Origin: Eremomyces bilateralis CBS 781.70
Taxonomy: Eukaryota; Ascomycota; Dothideomycetes; Eremomycetales; Eremomycetaceae
Assembly: GCF_010015585.1 (NCBI RefSeq)
Contig: NW_022985071.1
Location: forward strand, 124,001 to 188,000
DNA length: 64,000 nt
Direction of reading: 5' to 3'
Shown here: one piece after another, positions 9,901-21,064 of the stretch
Numbering within the stretch: the stretch's first letter is position 1
How the letters are laid out: each line of letters starts with the position of its first letter
Program-made: the position numbers and the translations under genes
Notes under the pieces: model-generated
Database searches by the model: none
What the model was told of the DNA's origin: nothing
The model's input: the letters and a program-made list of their open reading frames with translations, nothing else

Positions 9901-12756
9901 ATGCTCCGCGACGCGGCTACGCTTCTTGCGCTTGCATTATGCATCCTCACCTATCGAACAACCCTAGTGGCGGCAATTAGTACAACATCCGTCGCTCCAA
10001 TTTCGAATGAGCGGGCTGGCTGGGTGATAACCACGGACAGTGCCATGCCAGGCAATGAGGCGACGCTTGTGCTGGACAATAACGAGGGGACATTCTGGCA
10101 TTCCGCGTGGTTTCCAGATGCCCCTTTGCCCCACTGGCTCAACATTGATATGGGCACCCAATACCTCATCAGCGGGTTCTCCTACACTCCACGTCAAGAC
10201 GAGGAGACCAATGGCAACATTGGGATGCATTCGATTGAGTACAGTGTTGACGGCAACAACTGGGCAACCGCGGCACAAGGCACGTGGGCCAACGATAATA
10301 CCGTGAAGACATCGTTATTCACCCCTGTTATTGCTCGTTGGATCCGCTTGAACGCTCTTACAGAGGCATCTAACACTGGCCTACAATTCTCGAGTGCGGC
10401 CGAAATCAACATCCTAAGAAACCCCCATTCATCGCTTCCACGGACGAACTGGGTCGTCTCTGCGGATAGTGAGCAAATTGGGGAACAGTCTTGGGCTGCT
10501 ACTTATGCTATCGACGAGAGCCCAACTACCTTCTGGCACACTGCATACTACGGGGGCGCTGATCCTCTGCCACACTATTTCACCATCGACCAGGGTGCTG
10601 CTACCACCGTTGGCGGTCTCAGCTATCTCCCTCGGCCACCTTCAAGCGGGCCAAATGGGCGCATTGGCGAGTACACAGTGCAAAGAAGCGATGATGGCAA
10701 TAGTTGGATTGACGTGACCAGTGGTACCTGGCCAGACACTGAATTCAAGAAGCTTGTCGAATGGCAACCGATAACCACACGATACTGGCGTCTTGTGGCT
10801 AGATCAGAGGCTGGAAATCGTGGTGAATGGACCAGCGCTTCCGAGATCAATTTGCTTGATGGAGCAAATCAATTGGCGAACTTCAGGGTCACGGTTGACA
10901 GCGAGGAAACCGCTCTCTTCAACAACAGTGCGGTTCGTGCTCTGGATACCGACATCAGCACCTATTGGCACACCGAGTGGTCAAGCGCCAACCCTCCTGG
11001 CTTTCCTCACTTCATCACCATCGACATGCAGACCAATCTACCGGTCAAAGCCCTGCAATACACCCCCCGACAAGACGGTGGCGTGAACGGCAACATCGGT
11101 CAGCATACGATCGATGTGAGTACGGACGGCAACTCTTGGACCACGGTGGCTACCGGTGCTTTCGCCGACAATGCCCAGGCCAAACTGGTCAACTTCCAAG
11201 AAACGTTGTGCCGGTATGTCCGGCTCACTGCCACTAGCGAGGCCGGCAATCGTGGGCCATGGAGCAGTGCAGCGGACATTGCTATTTCTTACGACGCAAG
11301 TTACATCGCACCCGCACCACAAACCAGAGGCCAATGGGGCCTGACTGTCAATTTCCCGCTTGTTCCCGTCGCGGTCGGTCTGGTGTACGATACTGGTGAG
11401 GTTTTGGCTTGGTCTTCTTGGAATCCATCGGGCTTTGGCGGTAGCCCGGGTGGTCAAACCGTCACTGCTACATACAATCCCTCCACCAGTCTTGTGTCAA
11501 AAGCTCTGATCACCGACACCCATCATGACATGTTCTGCCCTGGTATCTCCCTCGACTTCAACGGTCGGATGATCATCACTGGTGGCAATGATGCTCCGCG
11601 AACCAGTATCTACAACCCACCAGGCCATGGTTGGATTTCTGGACCGGACATGCAGATCGCTCGTGGCTATCAGTCCTCGGCGACCCTGTCCAACGGATGG
11701 GTTTTCACCATAGGTGGTTCGTGGTCTGGCGGTATCTTCCAGAAGAATGGTGAATATTACGATCCATCCGCCAACACCTGGAACATGCTGAACGATGCCG
11801 ATGTAACACCCATGCTCACGAATGATGCCGGCGGACTGTACCGCTCCGACAACCACGCCTGGCTGTTCGGCTGGAAGAATCAGGCGGTTTTCCACGCCGG
11901 GCCAAGCACGGCGATGAACTGGTACACAACCACCGGCAGTGGCGGAGTTACCGGTGCCGGCAACCGTCTGGATAGCGGAGATGCCATGTGCGGCATGGCC
12001 GTCATGTACGATGCCGTTGCCGGCAAAATCCTCACTATGGGTGGGTCTCGGGACTATGAGAACGCTCCGGCGGTGTCCAACACCTATGTCGTTACCATCG
12101 ACAACGTCGGGACCCAAGCGCAAACCGAGCGGGTTGCCGACATGAACTCCAAGCGCATCTTCGCTAACGCGGTGGGGTTGCCCAATGGCCAAGTGTTTGT
12201 CGTCGGCGGCCAGGACTATGGTTCGGTATTCAACGACGACTCGTCAATCATGTATCCAGAACTGTACACGCCGTCAAGCCAGACATGGACCGTCATGGCC
12301 CCCATGGCCGTGCCGCGCAACTACCATAGTGTTGCGATCCTCATGCCCGATGCCTCCGTCATGGTCGGCGGCGGTGGCCTTTGCGACGGTTGCAGCATGA
12401 ACCACTACGATGGGCAGCTGTTCAACCCTCCTTACCTATTCACGTCCTCCGGCGCCAAAGCCACCCGCCCCGTCATCGACTCTATTTCAGCGGACAACGT
12501 CGCTCTCGGTGGCTCTCTGACCGTCACCATGAACAGCGCCGTCACGACTTTCTCCATCGTCCGTTTGGGTTCCGCCACCCACACGGTCAACACCGATCAG
12601 CGGCGGATTCCCCTCACTCCCAGTTCGGATGGCGGCAATACTTACAGCATCACCATTCCCAGTGACAGTGGTGTTGCTCTTCCTGGCTACTGGATGTTAT
12701 TCGCCATGGACGCAGCCGGTGTTCCCAGCATTTCCAAGACGATCAAGATCTTCTAA
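9901..12756 (+). CDS. Secreted galactose oxidase (AA5) with three discoidin domains
   Basis: Intronless, 951 aa. A signal peptide (LLALALCILTY...) is followed by three repeated F5/8-type C (discoidin-like) domains at about 30-170, 178-315 and 322-465, each with a WH(S/T)..W and a Y.PR block. The catalytic part is a kelch beta-propeller with the C-terminal immunoglobulin-like domain. The copper radical site is complete: Cys546 (HDMFCPG) and Tyr590 (RGYQSS) for the thioether cofactor, Trp608 stacking (GGSWSGG), Tyr808-His809 (RNYHS) and His894 (ATHTVNTDQRR). The spacings match Fusarium galactose oxidase Cys228/Tyr272/Trp290 and His496/His581. The enzyme oxidises primary alcohols of galactosides or related substrates to aldehydes with release of H2O2. 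Three discoidin modules instead of the usual one suggest stronger glycan binding. The exact substrate is not predictable. Confidence 0.95.
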   Translation: MLRDAATLLALALCILTYRTTLVAAISTTSVAPISNERAGWVITTDSAMPGNEATLVLDNNEGTFWHSAWFPDAPLPHWLNIDMGTQYLISGFSYTPRQDEETNGNIGMHSIEYSVDGNNWATAAQGTWANDNTVKTSLFTPVIARWIRLNALTEASNTGLQFSSAAEINILRNPHSSLPRTNWVVSADSEQIGEQSWAATYAIDESPTTFWHTAYYGGADPLPHYFTIDQGAATTVGGLSYLPRPPSSGPNGRIGEYTVQRSDDGNSWIDVTSGTWPDTEFKKLVEWQPITTRYWRLVARSEAGNRGEWTSASEINLLDGANQLANFRVTVDSEETALFNNSAVRALDTDISTYWHTEWSSANPPGFPHFITIDMQTNLPVKALQYTPRQDGGVNGNIGQHTIDVSTDGNSWTTVATGAFADNAQAKLVNFQETLCRYVRLTATSEAGNRGPWSSAADIAISYDASYIAPAPQTRGQWGLTVNFPLVPVAVGLVYDTGEVLAWSSWNPSGFGGSPGGQTVTATYNPSTSLVSKALITDTHHDMFCPGISLDFNGRMIITGGNDAPRTSIYNPPGHGWISGPDMQIARGYQSSATLSNGWVFTIGGSWSGGIFQKNGEYYDPSANTWNMLNDADVTPMLTNDAGGLYRSDNHAWLFGWKNQAVFHAGPSTAMNWYTTTGSGGVTGAGNRLDSGDAMCGMAVMYDAVAGKILTMGGSRDYENAPAVSNTYVVTIDNVGTQAQTERVADMNSKRIFANAVGLPNGQVFVVGGQDYGSVFNDDSSIMYPELYTPSSQTWTVMAPMAVPRNYHSVAILMPDASVMVGGGGLCDGCSMNHYDGQLFNPPYLFTSSGAKATRPVIDSISADNVALGGSLTVTMNSAVTTFSIVRLGSATHTVNTDQRRIPLTPSSDGGNTYSITIPSDSGVALPGYWMLFAMDAAGVPSISKTIKIF

Positions 12757-12870
12757 GTTTATCGGGTTTGTTTATCCACGACTTCAACTGCTCCTTGGTT
12801 CTCGTTTTCCTAATTACAACTTGTCTCAGCGCTTTCCTGCTAGATGTTGGCAAAGTCATTCGTGGTTATA

Positions 12871-12987
12871 CCCTTGGTGGCCGAGCAGGGTTACAGTGCT
12901 CAACCCCCCAAAGGGTCTGTCATGACTAGTTTTGTATAAGGAAAGTTGAGCACTGGAGTGACTCAAATTCTGATCCGCCACCAAGGG
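12871..12987. mobile_element. Short MITE-like inverted-repeat element
   Basis: CCCTTGGTGGCCGAGCAG at the left and its imperfect inverted complement (…CTGATCCGCCACCAAGGG) at the right enclose about 80 bp. A second inner inverted pair is AGTGCTCAAC / GTTGAGCACT. It has no coding capacity. It resembles a foldback/MITE remnant but could also act as the transcription terminator hairpin of the upstream gene. No clear target duplication is visible. Confidence 0.4.
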
Positions 12988-13320
12988 AATTTTGATAGCT
13001 GGTGAACATTGTTGGCTTGGGCATCAACAGGGTCTCGGGCCCATTGAGGCGGAACTATCTCTATCACGTCGAGACCCGGATCATACTTGTCTAATAATAT
13101 GATTAGAAATCTAGGGAACGGGTAGAACATCAGCAGATAGGAACCAGTATATGGGGGTATATTAGGGGAGGAAGTGTTTAGTTTGTCATCTTGTTTTCTC
13201 CCCCCATCTCTTACGCAAGGTCTACCTACACATCTTGGATAGTTAGACAGAGTAATGAAATGAAATCCTGAAGTTAAAAAGATTTAGTTCTTAATATTCT
13301 CTCGAGTTGTATAATCGTTG

Positions 13321-13585
13321 CAACTGACACGGTCTGGATGCGCAAGATCTGCGATTACCAAGTTTCATTGATCCAAACTGAAGAGAGAGAAATGGAAGAA
13401 ATCTCCCAGCGCCTCTGCGCGCGAGATATCCTCTCTGCTGTCCTAACACAGCTCCCTCATGACCGTCCTAACATACAACTCCCATATGACTATCTCCTCG
13501 ATAATCCTCTATGCAATCCACTAGCCACATCTCTGTGGCGTCAGCCATACTCAAGGTCCTAGGCCACAGGCCTGGGACCATAACA
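13321..13585 (-). repeat. Solo LTR-like repeat (copy 2, inverted)
   Basis: On the minus strand this reads TGTTATGGTCCCAGGCC ... CCAGACCGTGTCAGTT and matches 7987-8268 along its length with scattered differences and small indels. It stands alone, without adjoining retroelement coding sequence, between the galactose oxidase and Lon genes. Treated as a solo LTR fossil. Confidence 0.5.
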
Positions 13586-13732
13586 GCAACATCAATAATA
13601 GTGTCCAGCTGTTTATTAATACACAATATATTCATGAAGATAGATTCGAGTTATGTACACAATACCATTGGCCACGCTTATGCATTATATCATCAAATAG
13701 AACAGGGAGTTGGGAACAACTGTGCAAGAGAA

Positions 13733-16625
13733 CTAGAGTCGCGGCTCAACTCCACTCCAATGCCGCTCACCGGGCCAATGTGAGTCAGGCCAGACGTAAC
13801 GGAGTGCTTCCCAAATATGCCTAGAATCGTCGGTTAGCAGGGTGCTCAATATCCAAACTCAGACAGCAGAGATGACTTACTCAACATGATGAATCTTTAA
13901 GCCATTCTTGACCTCCTCCGGCAAGTCCTTTACATCCTTGCGATTTCCCCTCGGCAGCATCACCGTATGCACCCCGGCCCGCAGCGCACCGATCAACTTC
14001 TCCTTGATCCCGCCGACGGGCGTCACCTTGCCGCGGAGACTGACCTCGCCCGTCATCGCCATTGTCGGCGGCACACTCTTCCCCGAGAACAGGCTGATCA
14101 GCGCGATCGTGTGCGCGAGGCCGGCCGACGGCCCATCTTTCGGCGTCGCGCCCGCAGGGCAATGCACGTGGATCGACCGGTTCTTCATGATGTCCTGGTC
14201 CGGATCGTGGGTGAGGGCGAGCTCGTACGCGTGGGCCTTCACCCACGTCAGGGCGACTTCGACGCTCTCTTTGAGGACGTCGCCCAGGGTTCCGGTTAGC
14301 TGGACGCGGCCGGTGCCGGGCATGTCGGCCACTTCGATGAAGAGGATGCTGCCCTGGCCGCCGGTGGAGTAGGCAACGAGTCCGGTGACGACGCCCGGGC
14401 GGGAGGACTTTTCTGCGATCTCCTCGTCGAAGCGCTCGATGCCTAGGATGTTCTCCAAATCGTCGACCATTACCTTGGGGTTATATTTCTCGAGCGCGGC
14501 CGAGTCCTTGGCGTCCGCAAACTCGACCGCTTTAGACCGGCAAACGCTGCCGAGCTCGCGCTCAAGGTTCCGAACCCCACTCTCGCGAGTGTAAGAGGTG
14601 ATGATCTTGTCGATAACATCGTCCGACAACTCCACGCGGCTTGACTCCAGACCATTCGTTGTGATCTGCTTAGGGAGGAGATGGCGGGTTGCGATGTGCC
14701 TCTTCTCCAAGGTTGTGTATCCTGGAAGACTGATCATCTCCATTCTATCCAACAGAGGAGGTGGAATTGTGTCTAGAGAGTTCGCAGTGGCGATAAAGAG
14801 AACTTTCGAGAGATCGATGGGGATGTTGACGTAGTGGTCAACAAAAGTATGATTCTGCTCCGGGTCAAGCACCTCAAGCATCGCGGCAGAGGGGTCACCA
14901 TGGAAGTTGCTGGTGCCGATCTTGTCGATTTCATCCAAAAGGATGACAGGATTAGTGACGGCGACTTTCTTCAATCCGCTGACAATCAATCCAGGCATGG
15001 CGGCAACGTAAGTGCGCCGATGGCCACGGATCTCAGCTTCGTCTCTCACACCGCCAAGGGAGATGCGATGGAATTTCCTTCCAAGAGCAGTAGCAACCGA
15101 TTTTGCTAAGCTAGTTTTGCCGGTACCTGGAGGACCAACTAGTAGCAAAATCGGGGACTTGTCGACCATTCGCTTCGTCTTGAGGATCTGAAGCTGGTCT
15201 TCGTTCCGAGGAGCCGTATCCGCACTCGCCTTGTTGTCTTGCGTTGCCTCTTTTGCTTGTTCTGTTAACATTTTGATTTGCGTCTCCAAGTCGGCATTGA
15301 CGGATTGCTTCAGTTTCAAGACCGCCAGATATTCCAGGAGCCGTTTCTTGATCTTCTCCAAGCCATAGTGATCGTCATCCAACTGCTGCCTTGCACGTCG
15401 CAGGGTTTCCCTATCGAAATGATCCTCGGTCATCTTGCTCCATGGGATCTCCGCGAGGTTCTCAAGGTAGTTTCGGCAGACTTGGTACTCCGCTTGAGCA
15501 GGGTTCATCTTCTGCAACCGTTGGAGCTCGCGCTGGGCAACCTTCTCCGCTTCCGGTGTAAGTCCGGCCTCGTCTATGCGTTTCTTCAGCTCATCAAGCT
15601 CGTTTGTATCCTCTTCAGCTTGCCCGCCACCACCAGGAAATCCGGGTGGAAAGCCTCTTCCGCCGTTCCCTCGCCGAGCAATGGCATCGTTCTGCAGGCG
15701 CTTTAATTTGTCCGAATCAATTCCGTTGATGTTGTTGCTAGATGAAATAGTCATCATCCGACCGTTGCCTTGCATGGTATTTATGTGCTTGCGCAAGATA
15801 TCGACAACCCGTTCCACGCGATCATTGACAGGGAGGGCAGCCAGAACCAAAAGTTTCTCTTCATGTGTGCATTCGACAACATTAGCCATGAAATCGGCAA
15901 GGGCACCGGCGTCGTCGATTTCCTTTCGTCCGATGAATATTTCTAGCCGTCGTGCAAGTATAGGCGAGATCGCTGTCGATGCTCCTCGGGGAAGCAGGGC
16001 GGAAAGGCGGACAAGAGCTAGAAGCTGTCTCGACGATTGTTTCAACTCCGAGAAGAGGGCTTCGATGTGGGCGTCTTGAGGGTTTACCGCTTCTAAAACG
16101 TTAGCATTCATTGCCTTCTCTCGCGTAGACGTCTAACTTACGTTGATCCGGCTGGATAGTCACCACAGCCTCCATGTACGGCTTCTGTTGGGTAAACTTC
16201 TCGATCTGGAACCGTTCCATACCCTCAACTATTAACGCCAGGTCGCCTGCTCGTCTCCCTTGGACACCGTTAACCCGTCCAAGCACTCCAACGCTAAACA
16301 GGTCTGCATCGCCAGCTTTGGAGGGATCGGTGAGCCCCACTCTTGCCTTGACTTGCTTGTCCGCATCGCCCTGCTCTTTGCCATCATCGATCAACTGTTT
16401 TCCATCCTTGCTCAAATATGGACTCGCCAACGGCACGCAGCCAATCGTCACCGGAGATTCAGCCCGGGACTGGTCAGACGCTTTGCTGTAAATAGTCGCG
16501 AGAAGGGCTGCGATATCGGGTCGGTTGGAGACGGGAATGCGGAGTGTTACTCCAGGGAGGAGAACGAGATCCCGTGGAAGCGGGAGTAAAGCGAGGGTTC
16601 GCTTGACTGATGTTGACTTCGCCAT
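13733..16625 (-). CDS. lon2: Lon protease, peroxisomal type (Lon2)
   Basis: Three exons on the minus strand, 16625-16142, 16092-13881 and 13820-13733, with introns of 49 and 60 bp (both GTAAGT, with GCTAAC branch points); 927 aa. The N-terminal LAN substrate-binding domain lies in exon 1 and the start of exon 2, followed by a coiled coil with an insertion rich in Gly ([14 protein letters not shown]). The AAA+ module has [13 protein letters not shown] (Walker A) and ILLDEID (Walker B). The protease domain has the Ser-Lys dyad Ser817 (PKDGPSAG) and Lys860 (PVGGIKEK), 43 residues apart as in E. coli Lon. It degrades damaged or unassembled proteins. A mitochondrial presequence is absent. The short last exon ends in EPRL, a near-PTS1 terminus that fits the peroxisomal subtype although position -3 is Pro rather than Ser/Ala. 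Without the last intron the protein would stop about 28 residues earlier. Confidence 0.93.
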
Positions 16626-18055
16626 GGTGGAGAGAGTCGAGTTGCGTGCAGTGTTCAGTCACCACGTAGTGTATTGACTTATAGCACCCCCGCGGAGTGG
16701 ATTTACCCTCTGTGTATACGCCGGATTGCCAGGATTGAGTGAATACGGTCGTGAGCTTGCGTGGTTGATTTACGTGCTGGGTAAGGTATATAATCATAGG
16801 AGGAGGCCATCGGCTACAAGGAGATCCGATCAATTCATTCTAGAACCATCGGTTGCTATCATGAGATGAACCTCGAGGGCTACCGTCATCATCGCCGAGG
16901 TTATCGTCGCGTCACGTGCCGTGTCAATTGAAGGGGGCGTCGATATATCAATTTGATACTCGATTGTGTCGACACACTCCCCTTCATTCTACCGTCCTGA
17001 GAAGATAGAACAATCGCTGGCTGGTTTAACAACAACTAATTATCAATATTCTGTTCTAGAGCTCTGATAACAAATTATTACACTTTTAATTCGACCACTC
17101 AGTTTGTGAGTTTAGAGGCAAGCGAGAGCCTGAATAAACGGCAGAACTAGGTACCATGGACTTAGAAGGTCGATTGATCCAACTTACGTCACTATCATGT
17201 TTTTGTAAACTTACGGATTAAATGAGTTTAATGTATCAAAATAGTGGAAAATTTCAGTTGTAATCGGCTGAATCCCCCTGCTACCTGTTGGCCGGCTTGC
17301 TCAATGTGATCTTGAGTGCCCGGGGAAGACCCCACATGGTCACGGTGGGAATCGTCACCACGAGGTTCCTGTTTCCATGTTTGTGTAACCGCGTATGACT
17401 TGCTGTGAATATTAGATAGGACCATTGGCTCTTGGGCCGTGGCACCTATACGCAGAAAAGAGAGCATCCATGGGGACTCACATATATATGTTGCTAGGGG
17501 ACCAGGCAAGGTTCGACATAAAACGATCGATCAACTTCCTGACCATGGGCTTCTGTCGGAAATCCGGGTTTCCTTATGCTATAGTAACGATGTGGCCTGG
17601 CAGCAGGATGGCTAATCCAAACTTGAAACAATAGACAACGCTGTGGCATAGACTTGTGAGAACGAATTTGCCAACAGATGCTTGCCATTTTTGCACATTC
17701 CGCTCTGCCAGTCCATTTCTTGGGCCATGTATTCTGCGTTCATGCGCTACGTGTATACGTACCTTGGAGAAGAGGCTTCTCGGCCACGATCAGTCAGTCA
17801 CACGGCCCGCAATAATTAATCCCTTTTCATAGGGGTAGGGTAGCTGGGTATGGCAGCCGGATGAACAATGTGCTTCAATTTGGTACCCTGATAAGAGAGG
17901 CATCTGTCGTTAATAACGATCGCATTAGCTTAAATGGTCTTTGTAATTCCCACGAGGGATCTGATAGAAGAAAAGTCTGTCAATGCCTCGCAACCTCGCC
18001 GCCGCCGTCGTCATCCTCGGCGCCCACGCAGTTTTCTGTTTCTGTTCTCCCTCCA
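16626..18055. other. Intergenic between Lon and Egt1, no gene seen
   Basis: This 1.4-kb stretch holds the promoter of the Lon gene (start at 16625) and the 3' region of Egt1 (stop at 18056). A 93-codon minus-strand frame at 17228-17509 has no recognisable features and no conserved splice context. I see no RNA gene. Confidence 0.55.
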
Positions 18056-21000
18056 TCAGTCTCTCACCACACGCGCTCCCACCCATGCAAATCGATAGTT
18101 TCGTTGATACCAGTTGATGCTGTGGAACGGTCAATAGATCTCTTCAACTTGTCCATCAGGAAGATGCGACTTACAATGTCTTCCTTCCCGCAATGCGGGG
18201 GTGTGTAGCCCAGGAGCCCCCAAGCACAACATTATGCTTGCCGTCAAAGAAATCCGCTACAAAAACGCTATCCATCAGCACCCATTTATTATAACAACCT
18301 CAATGCTTTGCTGCATTGTTGCATACCTGTGTATCCTGGATATACATCCATGGGCTGGAAGCCTTCATGTTTGACCAGCGGTGTCGAAGTCCATTCCCAG
18401 ACACCACCGAGTTCTCCTTGCCCACGGACGTGGTTGCCATTTTGGGTCACTGAAACTGGGTTCCAGTGCTTAAAAGCAACATCAGCGTGGTCGAGATCGA
18501 CAAAAAATCCATCGATCGAAGAGAACTCGGCGGACTTCGGCAGCTTGGTCACTGATGGAGGGGTCTCCTGAACGCCGTTGTTTGAAAGGTGGCTGTGACA
18601 TTGGTGGTAAGTCCAGCTCAATCACACAAGCACTGATGATCTGACCTATTGACGGCGGGAATAGCTTTATCCAACGCATTCTCAAAGACCTGCTCCTTCA
18701 TCTGTTCTGAATACTGGTAGATGCTGCGAACTTCCACCATCGTCGGAATGCGTCCGCCCATCCATGCGGCGCAGGCGGAGAGCTCATCATAAGACGCCAT
18801 AACTGGCCAATGTAAGGCATACTTCAACGGTACCAGACCGAAAACAGTCTTGACCAACTTGTCCTCAATAAACGCCTTCGGGACATCGCGAGCGGCAGAT
18901 CCGTTTGAATGAACACCATTCGTGATGCCATTAGACCCCCCGTTCGACAAGATTCCGTTCGTACGGTTGGAACCAACGGCAGTCCAAGATTCTGGAATAC
19001 CTTCGACACCATTTCTCGCCAAGAACTGGGCATACTCCAGATTCGTAATTGGACGAGCAGACGCGGTGAAGGATGGAACGCGACACTGTCTCATAGGCTT
19101 CTCATTGTCCCACCCAAACGCTCCACTCGACTCATTCAACCCGAGGGACACATCTTGTTCCGGGATACGGAACCACGTGTTTGGAACGGCCTTCTGTTCA
19201 GCCAACATGGCTTGAGCCTCCCAATTTGGTTCAACCACCCCTGGAGGCGGCTTGACAAACTTGCTTTGCAACAGCATATAAAGAATGGTCTCCAGGTGCA
19301 TCGCTTCATGCTCAAAGCCGAGCCACAAAGCTTCCTGGACAATCTGAGGCAACTCCTTCTGGGCGGAGGCAACATACAGATCCTCGACACGTTTCCGCAC
19401 CGCGGTCTGATACCTGTTGATCAATTCAATTGCAGGCCATTCATTTGGAATCTCCGAATGAGAATGGCACTGCTCCGGATTGTCAACATCAGGGTCAATC
19501 CCTCGCTCAAATATTCTGGCGAAGTATTTCGGTTCCGTGGCCGGCGTTCCCGTCGACCTGGTCAAATGGATGTCCAAGAATGTCGGGATATGGCCGAGAT
19601 AGAACACGCATTGATTTCGAAGATCAATGGGTTTATCGTACAAATCCTTCTCGGAGACCATCCCACGCAAGCAAGTGTCCCATGCAGCCCATAACTGCCC
19701 CCAGTCTTTCCACGTGGGTATTGCGCTGGATGCATACTCCGCCTTGGAGAGAGGAAACTCGAACGTCGGCTTAGTCGCCATGTGCAAGCCTGGAAAATGA
19801 TCAGAACACACTTCAAGTTGATTCAACAAAGCGAACAGGAGAGAGGCAACATCGCGCAATTATATCGCGATGGGAGTGAGAGATGACGAGTGACATGGGG
19901 CAAGCTAAATCGAATGCACAACATAATAAGGGTGGGGGACATTGCATACCATGCTCACACGCCTTGCCCATCCATGAAGCACCAGAGACCAATCCGGCTT
20001 GCTGCCAGAGCTCCTGAAGCTGGTCATGCGAGTACTTGTGGCTCTCCTCGATACGAACCCGTTCGTCCCGTTTGATGTGGATCCCGCACACCTCTACGTC
20101 TTTTACAGGGGAAAGAAACGCCTGATGACGTCCGGCTCGATTGTCATAGACGTATTCACCGATGACTCTCCAGTCCGCAACGCTGAACGCATCCTCGCCA
20201 AGGATCTCATTCGCGTGTAGCAATCCGTTCAGGATGAACTGGTGCGTAACCCCTGATGTATCATTGTATGCGCTGTACACTTTTTGCGGGTTTTCGCACG
20301 AATCAAGTCCCACAATTATGGAATCTCCGCCCACAAGGCTATCCGCAAACATCTGCAGAAAAGCTGCAGCTTCATGATGTCGAAAATTGCCGACACTGGA
20401 GCCCATACTCAAAACGCATTTTGAACGGTGCCGGATGGCTTCGGACTTTAGCCACTCGGCACCATCATCGTACGTTCCATGCAGTCCGTAGAGCTTGACA
20501 TGGCGGAATGAGCCCTGGGGTACAGCAGACAAGGTCCGCTGGAGCTCGCTCAGATCCAAGTCAAGCGCAAAGTAATCCACGTTCTTCTCCTGTCTCTCCA
20601 ATGCCTGAAGAAGGATGTTGATCTTCCTCAAGTTGCTATACGAACATTAGGGCCCTGGTCCTCCCGGAAAGGTCGCTTGAACAAGAAAACAGCACTCACC
20701 CGCTTCCTAACTCAACGATCACGGAGTCTTGCTTGATTCGGCTTGCAATATCATCGGCATGGGACTCGAGGACGTCAATCTCGGCGTTGGTGAGGTAGTA
20801 CTCATGCAGGTACGTGATGCGTTCAAAGAGCTTGAGCCCAGCTTCATTGTACAGCAAGAGCGTGGGGAGTGTCTTCTCTACCTTCGTTGGATCAAGACCT
20901 GAAAGGATCTCGTTTCGAATGGATGCCTCGCTAGCGCCTCGGCGGATCTCGAAAATCTGTGGTCCATGATGCGCCTTTTCTTCAACATTGAGTTGGATTG

Positions 21001-21064
21001 CCTTGCTCGGAATTTGAAACTCCAAAGGCCCAGATGCCGGAATGGTCTCCAATAACGGAGACAT
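18056..21064 (-). CDS. egt1: Ergothioneine biosynthesis protein 1 (histidine trimethyltransferase / sulfoxide synthase)
   Basis: Six exons on the minus strand: 21064-20700, 20635-19950, 19789-18646, 18592-18327, 18256-18175 and 18119-18056. Introns are 64, 160, 53, 70 and 55 bp; the frame closes to 868 aa. The N-terminal EgtD-like SAM methyltransferase shows VELGSG/NLRKINILL across the first junction and the later SMGSSVGNF block. It makes hercynine from histidine. The second half is the EgtB-like part: a DinB-type region with the iron-ligand helix HEAMHLET, then the FGE-sulfatase fold (SLGLNESSGAFGWDNE, GGVWEWTSTPL, GGSWATHP, NWYQRNYRFAWVGARVV). This half uses O2 and cysteine to make the sulfoxide precursor of ergothioneine, a redox protectant. 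A Gly/Ser/Asn-rich loop (SNGGSNGITNGVHSNG) interrupts the FGE domain. All expected blocks are present, so the gene looks intact. Confidence 0.95.

Noticed and set aside
11497-12192. 231-codon minus-strand frame inside the galactose oxidase gene
   Set aside because: It is a shadow of a GC-rich coding strand whose plus frame has all catalytic residues.
17228-17509. 93-codon minus-strand frame between Lon and Egt1
   Set aside because: No recognisable features or splice context; likely chance.
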